The notes under the pieces were generated by a model. The model was not told the DNA's origin and searched no databases. It saw only the letters and a program-made list of their open reading frames with translations. Below, piece after piece: positions 26,301 through 32,300 of a stretch of 64,000 nt of DNA; position 1 is the stretch's first letter, and every line of letters starts with the position of its first letter. Where the stretch lies: NCBI GenBank assembly GCA_024195265.1, contig JAJLRJ010000007.1:10903828-10967827 (forward strand). The letters are read 5' to 3'. This DNA comes from Dendrophyllia cribrosa (taxonomy: Eukaryota > Cnidaria > Anthozoa > Scleractinia > Dendrophylliidae). The position numbers and the translations under genes were made by a program.

Positions 26301-29300
26301 GTGGACATCACAGTGGATTTTTGTTTATTACATGTAATAAACAGAAACAATCTCAAAATCCTCTTTTCTGTTCGCCAGACTGCGTGTCGCCAGATGTTTA
26401 TATAAAAGAAGACAATAAGCATTTGGCGACACGCAGTCTGGCAATTTAATTGGGGGATTGTCAAACCAAAAAGTAGTTGAATGTTTCGAAAAACACATCA
26501 AAACGAAAATTCTTTGCCTTCAATTGCAGCAAGGTCCACAAAGAAATTTTCCTTTAGCTCTTTTATCACACGTCGGAATGTCTCATCATATCTTGTATCC
26601 ACAGTCACGTACTACAGTGTTACAGTAATCAGCCATCAATTCCCTGCTTTGTTGCCGTATAAATTTCGGGATAAATTTTTACCAAAAGCAGTCCTCGAAG
26701 AAATAGCGAGGCAATAATCATGTTTGCTTTCCAACAAGGCTGAGAAATAATATTCTGTCGTGAGACAGTTTGAAAGTTCTTTACCGAAGAAACAGCTCCA
26801 AACTTTGAGAAAACTTCTCAAAAACCTGCCTCAAACGTACACCACTTCACGCTCAAAAAAAAGTTTACGCATACACCGGAACTTTACGCATACGGCGGAA
26901 GTGACGATGATAGCTTGTTCAAGTAAGCTAAAATATTGTGTCCAACAGACAACAATACAAAGACACGTTGGGCTCAAGATATACTATTTCGCTTACATGA
27001 ACAGCCGACCGCTCTCTCGAGCGCCCTCTATAAACAGATGATTAATATTAAATATATTTTGAGGTGGATATTTAAAATCTTGGGAATGAAATATAAATTT
27101 ATACCACTTTCGAAATCAAAGAAGACATTACAATTTTATAGGATTTGGTGGAAGAATATATATAAATTAACTAAAGATGATATCAATAAAATTAATATTA
27201 AATAAGTGGTTGAGTAGATGGTTGACCTGTTGTGTGATTCTCGGAAAACAGGAAGTCATACACGTCACACAAAGAGATTTTCCCTATGTATAAGTTACAA
27301 AAAAGTTTATTGTTAAGGTTATTCTGAATTGGAATTAATTAATGCTAAGATCAATAGCATAATAATTTTATATTCTAATGGCAAAATTTATAAAGTGACA
27401 TTTGATGATGAAAGTATATATGTTGGTTCAACATGCAAAGATCTCAAAACGAGATTAAAATGGCACTTATCTAATAAGAACAGTCAAGTGTTTAAACACA
27501 AGAATAAACATCCCAAAATCGAACTACTTGTTACATGACTGTACACATGTATATCTCTTTGTAATGATAAAAAGAGCCCAGAGAAAGTTGAAAATGGTTA
27601 CATTTATGAATATTCCGAGAAAAACGGGACTAATTTATTAAACAACAGATGTTACCCAATAAATATAAAGGTCAAGAAGATAGTAAGAATATAATGTTAA
27701 AATAGGAAATGAAGATCGATTTATTAAGAAAACGTATTAACATGTTAGAAAAGAAGTTGACAATTAAAAGATGATATGAATAATAATTTTTATTTCTTCA
27801 ATGCAAAAGTAAATGGAATACGAATAAAAACAATGGCTAGATATAACAAATCAACAAAAGACAAAGCATTACAAAAAATTGAACAAAAAAGAGAGATAAA
27901 ATAAAAGAATTAACCATTTATTTCAACTAAACCTTTATTAAACAGCAATTTTCGTTTGGTGAAATGTTAAACCAAAACCAACTTTTGAAGGGAACCCCCT
28001 AACCATGACATCATAGACTTCCTGTTTTTCTGAGAATGTCATGCACTGATAATTCCTTCCTTTTTTTCAAGAATTATTTTCCATTTGATTATGTCACGAA
28101 CGCATTTTTGGAAACTGCATTGAAACCCCCCTTTGGAGAAACCTGCTGAAAACCATGCTGTAAACTGCAATTTTACCACATGGAACTGCATTTCATACCC
28201 CCAGGCAATGCAGAAATAATTATGTTATTTGCGATCATTGAGATTATTGCTTGGAAAAAAATCGCTTGGAAAAAATGAGTGCGACTTTTCGGCATCACAG
28301 CACCAGTAGTGCACTGTACCTTAACTTCATCTGCAGTCTTGTAAACATACTTTGGCTTGGAGTAACCACCCTTTATAAGGAAGAAAAAAATAAATAATAA
28401 ATTTACTCTCTAATGGAAAATGATAAGATTATCCCTCTTAAAATGATCTGACAACCAATGATTTTTCCACCTAAAGTCCATGATTTGCTGCAAGGCTGTG
28501 CTCTTAGAAGAATCACAAGAAGCCCAAAGGCTCCCAAGTATGAAATCTGGGGTGCCTGGCACTTAAGCTTTATGCAAAAGTAAGTTTTTCTAGTCGCCCA
28601 AAGATAAAAGTAAGGAGCTTGAGGTCCCTGGGCACTGCTAGAGCACAGCCTTATGCTGCTTATTTTGTACTTAAAAGGTTGCACAAAATAATGCCAGCCA
28701 TGATAAAACATGTTTCAATGTGCACTGTGGCTTAATGGTCTATCTATTAAAATACCCATGATACACACTATAGGATTTAGTTTTGATATTTGGACATATT
28801 CATGGACATTTTTGTACAAGGTAAATTCCACTCAGAAAAGAGCAGTCACATACAACTTTTTTGGCTCCAATGACCATGTACATGTAGATATGGCAGTCCT
28901 GTATCCAATGGGTCATAGAAAAAACATTGAGGACATAACAAAACCCTGGCTGTGACCACCCTTAGTGTCATACATTCTTTCAGTAGTGGCTGCCTGGGGC
29001 TCTTTCATGAGCTGATGTCATTATCATAAGGGTATGTTAAGTGCATGACTAATATGAGTGCTACATAAGCCATGTTTTTTGTCTTTATTTTCACCAGGGT
29101 AAAGGGCCTTTGTTACCCCAGCTAAAGACCCTGATAATGACAAAACCTGTGTAAACCATTTTTAGAATAATATTATGCTAAAATCAAAGCCATTATTAAA
29201 GCACCTCATCTGTCTTTTTCCACTGTTGAAGTTGTTCCTTGAATTTCTCTTCCTCTTCCTCTTCCTCATCATAATGAGGTCGTAACTGTGTAAAAGAACA

Positions 29301-32300
29301 AAAGAAAGTCTTGATTAACTAATTGATTAAGAGGGCCAAAAATCAGAATTCAAGAAAAAATTCAAATTTCATTTTGTAAAATCTTGTAAAATAAATGCTA
29401 CCATGCAAAAGTACTGCTGACGAGGTTTTATTTGAAAGATCACACCATAGCATTTCGTCCACAGACTTGAAAGTTTGAACTGCATAACATGTCTTCCTAA
29501 TTGACTTTTGAAATGAACTTATTAAAATCAACAATTCCTTAGTCTATAAAACTGGCACATCAAAACCCAAGTATCAGGGCTGTCACTAATTTTTGAAGTA
29601 CATGTACAGTTGTAGATGCAGAAATAGGGGTGTCCAACAGAACCCAAGACTCTAAGATGGCTGTACCTCTGGGGGTGCAGCTAAGAAAAAAGTAATATAA
29701 TGTTACACACTGTAGCAGGCTCATTAACAAGCCCAGCTGGTTTTTCTGTTTTTTTTTTCACCTTCAAAATCACCCCAAGTTTGTGTTTTCTAGTGAACTT
29801 TCAACCAGTGATAAGTTCACTTTCAGCTGGTGAAATTAGCTGGTCGCTGGCTTTTAGCTACATCCCTGCACCTCATTTTTTCAACCCAATTCTTTGGAGA
29901 TCCTCTTCCTCATGTTTGATACATTACAGAAAAATAATTATAATTAACAATGATTAAAAATATAATTTGTTGTAACTAAATCTGTAATGAGATAATTCCT
30001 ACCTCTTGAGCTTTCTTTGTTCTCTCTGGACCATAGCTACCCAGAGCTCCGCGGCCTTCGCGTTTGAATGCTTCCACTGGCAGAACAATACCCTGCCCTT
30101 CCTTTCCTAGACCTTTTCCTGGCTGATAACCCATCTACAAAGAAATCATAAACGTAAACTAATTCAGAGATGTTATTAAAGGGGCTATGTCGCGAGGTTT
30201 TGCCTAATTTTAGTAACTTTAATTTACACTTTTATCTGTCAAAATTCTTTTGTTCGCTGATACGAAACAGGACTCGAAACGGAACCAGTGGTCACATACA
30301 CAAGAACTATTGCTTGTTTTGATTGAAGTCCAACAATTTCATCGCTCTTTTCTCAAGCGAAAAATCAGAAAAATGTTAGGTTTGTCTGTGGCGATAAAGA
30401 AGTACAAAGCGAAGACTCTGGTACCATGTTAATATGCTGAAGTGTACTATATTTAGCCAGCAGAGAAGAAGAACCTTCATCCATGACATTCCACGGTCAA
30501 CTGATTTCTATCGCTGCTCGTACATATTGAGAAATTTAGCCGTACGATTTCAGAATCGGAAAAATAACCAGGCGAAAATCAAGACAAATAGATTATTTAC
30601 ATGTACATATGTGAAAAATCTGAGACCATTTGGTGAACACAGCACTGCAGGATTAAATGGATTCGACGATGATGGCGTAAACTTGAAAAACAGCCACCGG
30701 ACGTTTTTCAAGATTGTAGCTTGCGTGACACCTCGCGACATAGCCCCTTTAACACTTTCACTTATGACACTTGGCAAAGATCAAAACTATAAAACAATGT
30801 TATATACTAGAAAGACGTGTCTTGCAGAACCTCACGAAGCCTAGAAGAAGGTGCACCGCAAAAGTTTAGCAATGGGGGATGGAAAGATGGAATTTCTGGT
30901 TAAACTGGAGAGGTTGGGTTGCATGGCCACAATGGCCTGGTAATTTGAAGTTGAAACATTCTCATTCCCAGTCGCTCATCACACTGGATGACGTCAGTTG
31001 GAGCTTTGTCACAGTTTTGTTGCTAGGCAACTGCAGGACACCAACCTGATATATATATAAAGGCAACCTGAGATTCCACTGCCCTGAAGCGATCCACATG
31101 CGACAAATTTATAAACTTCACTATGCTTAGGCTCAAAAAATTAAATGTTTAAACACCCTTCTAGTTTACTGGAACAATTGTTTCACCAAATGATCATGTG
31201 ACAATCTACAGAATTCGATTCTACACCTATTATCACATGTTTATTGTCCCATCTGAATGGATGACTACAGTGTAAGTGCCCTCATCTTCGTTCCGACAAA
31301 GGGCTAGCGCTCGAAACATCAGCTTTCTCAAATCTTTTGACGGTGGCTAATTTACCTTATCGACTCAGTCAATAAAACCAAATTCTTGTGCTTCAACCCA
31401 CCGACGCAACACCACAGTTTCTCTAGAAACTAACCCCATTCTCTCACTTTACCTGTTGAAGCATTTTCATTCCAAATCCCTTTGTGTGTTTTTCCCAGGA
31501 GCCAATATCTCTACAAAAACAGTCAAGCAAAAAACAAATAAATAAACATACAGGTGTACAAGTACTGATTGATTGATTAAACGCATAAAAAATGTACAAA
31601 ACACAATCATTAAAAATAATACTCCTGGGTATTAGGAAAATGAAGTTTTTTTTTCATAAAAGCGCAGAGCAACATTCTATAAATGTTTATATACTGCCAG
31701 TGTGCTATCTTACTTTCCAGCCTTGCGCATTTTGTTAGCAAATGCTTGTGTCCCTGAAAACAAACAAACAGTTGCATAAATACTAGCAACAGAACTCAAG
31801 ACCAATTTCAAAATAACAAGAAATATATTCTTTCAAGTTACAACTGCTATCAAAACCCTGATGAATTAAAATGTTAAAATAAGTTTAAAATAAGTACAAA
31901 ACAATATTCATTTTTATTCTGAGGTTCTAACATCTCTCTATAAATTGCCTGACAGCATGAACTAACCAAGTGAGCCAACATCTTTCTTGAGGCCTGTGCC
32001 TTTAAACAATTTCTTATCTCTGACAATGGGAGAACTTCTTCCAGATCCAGGTCCCTTTTCACTTGCACTGCTGCCAACACTTGCCGCATCTGATCAACAA
32101 ATTAAAAAAATTATTTTATAATTTTTGTTTTAACACATATATCACAAACAAATAAAAAATTAAAGAGAATGAAGAAGTTGCAATTAGAGCCTGAATAAAA
32201 TGTTCAGGCTTCGATGGGATACACAATGCAGTCATAAGCACAATCAGAAGAAAATGGAAACTTTCTTATTCTTGCAACTCTGATTCCATGATTTGGTTGT

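Larger units (their letters stand above)
25005..28134. mobile_element. 3.1-kb element with long terminal inverted repeats (intron 7)
   Basis: Left repeat about 25005-25255 and right repeat about 27965-28134 are inverted copies with some internal gaps. They share AAAGGGGGGTTT at the tips, a GCAGTTTCCAAAAAT block, TTCTCAGAAAAACAGGAAGT and AAAAGTTGGTTTTGGTTT. A third, diverged copy of the CAGGAAGTC block lies inside at about 27237-27270. The interior holds several short plus-strand ORFs and, from about 27040, a markedly more AT-rich part with a broken GIY-YIG ORF. No obvious target duplication. Class unknown; a decayed Polinton-like or other virus-like DNA element is one possibility. Confidence 0.65.

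Noticed and set aside
30434..30844. 136-codon plus-strand ORF in intron 4
   Set aside because: It runs through the right terminus of a TTAA MITE and out into the intron, so it is chance.
31874..32089. ORF starting MRQVLAAVQ
   Set aside because: Wrong frame of TFIP11 exon 2; the phase carried from exon 1 gives the Gly/Ser-rich linker instead.
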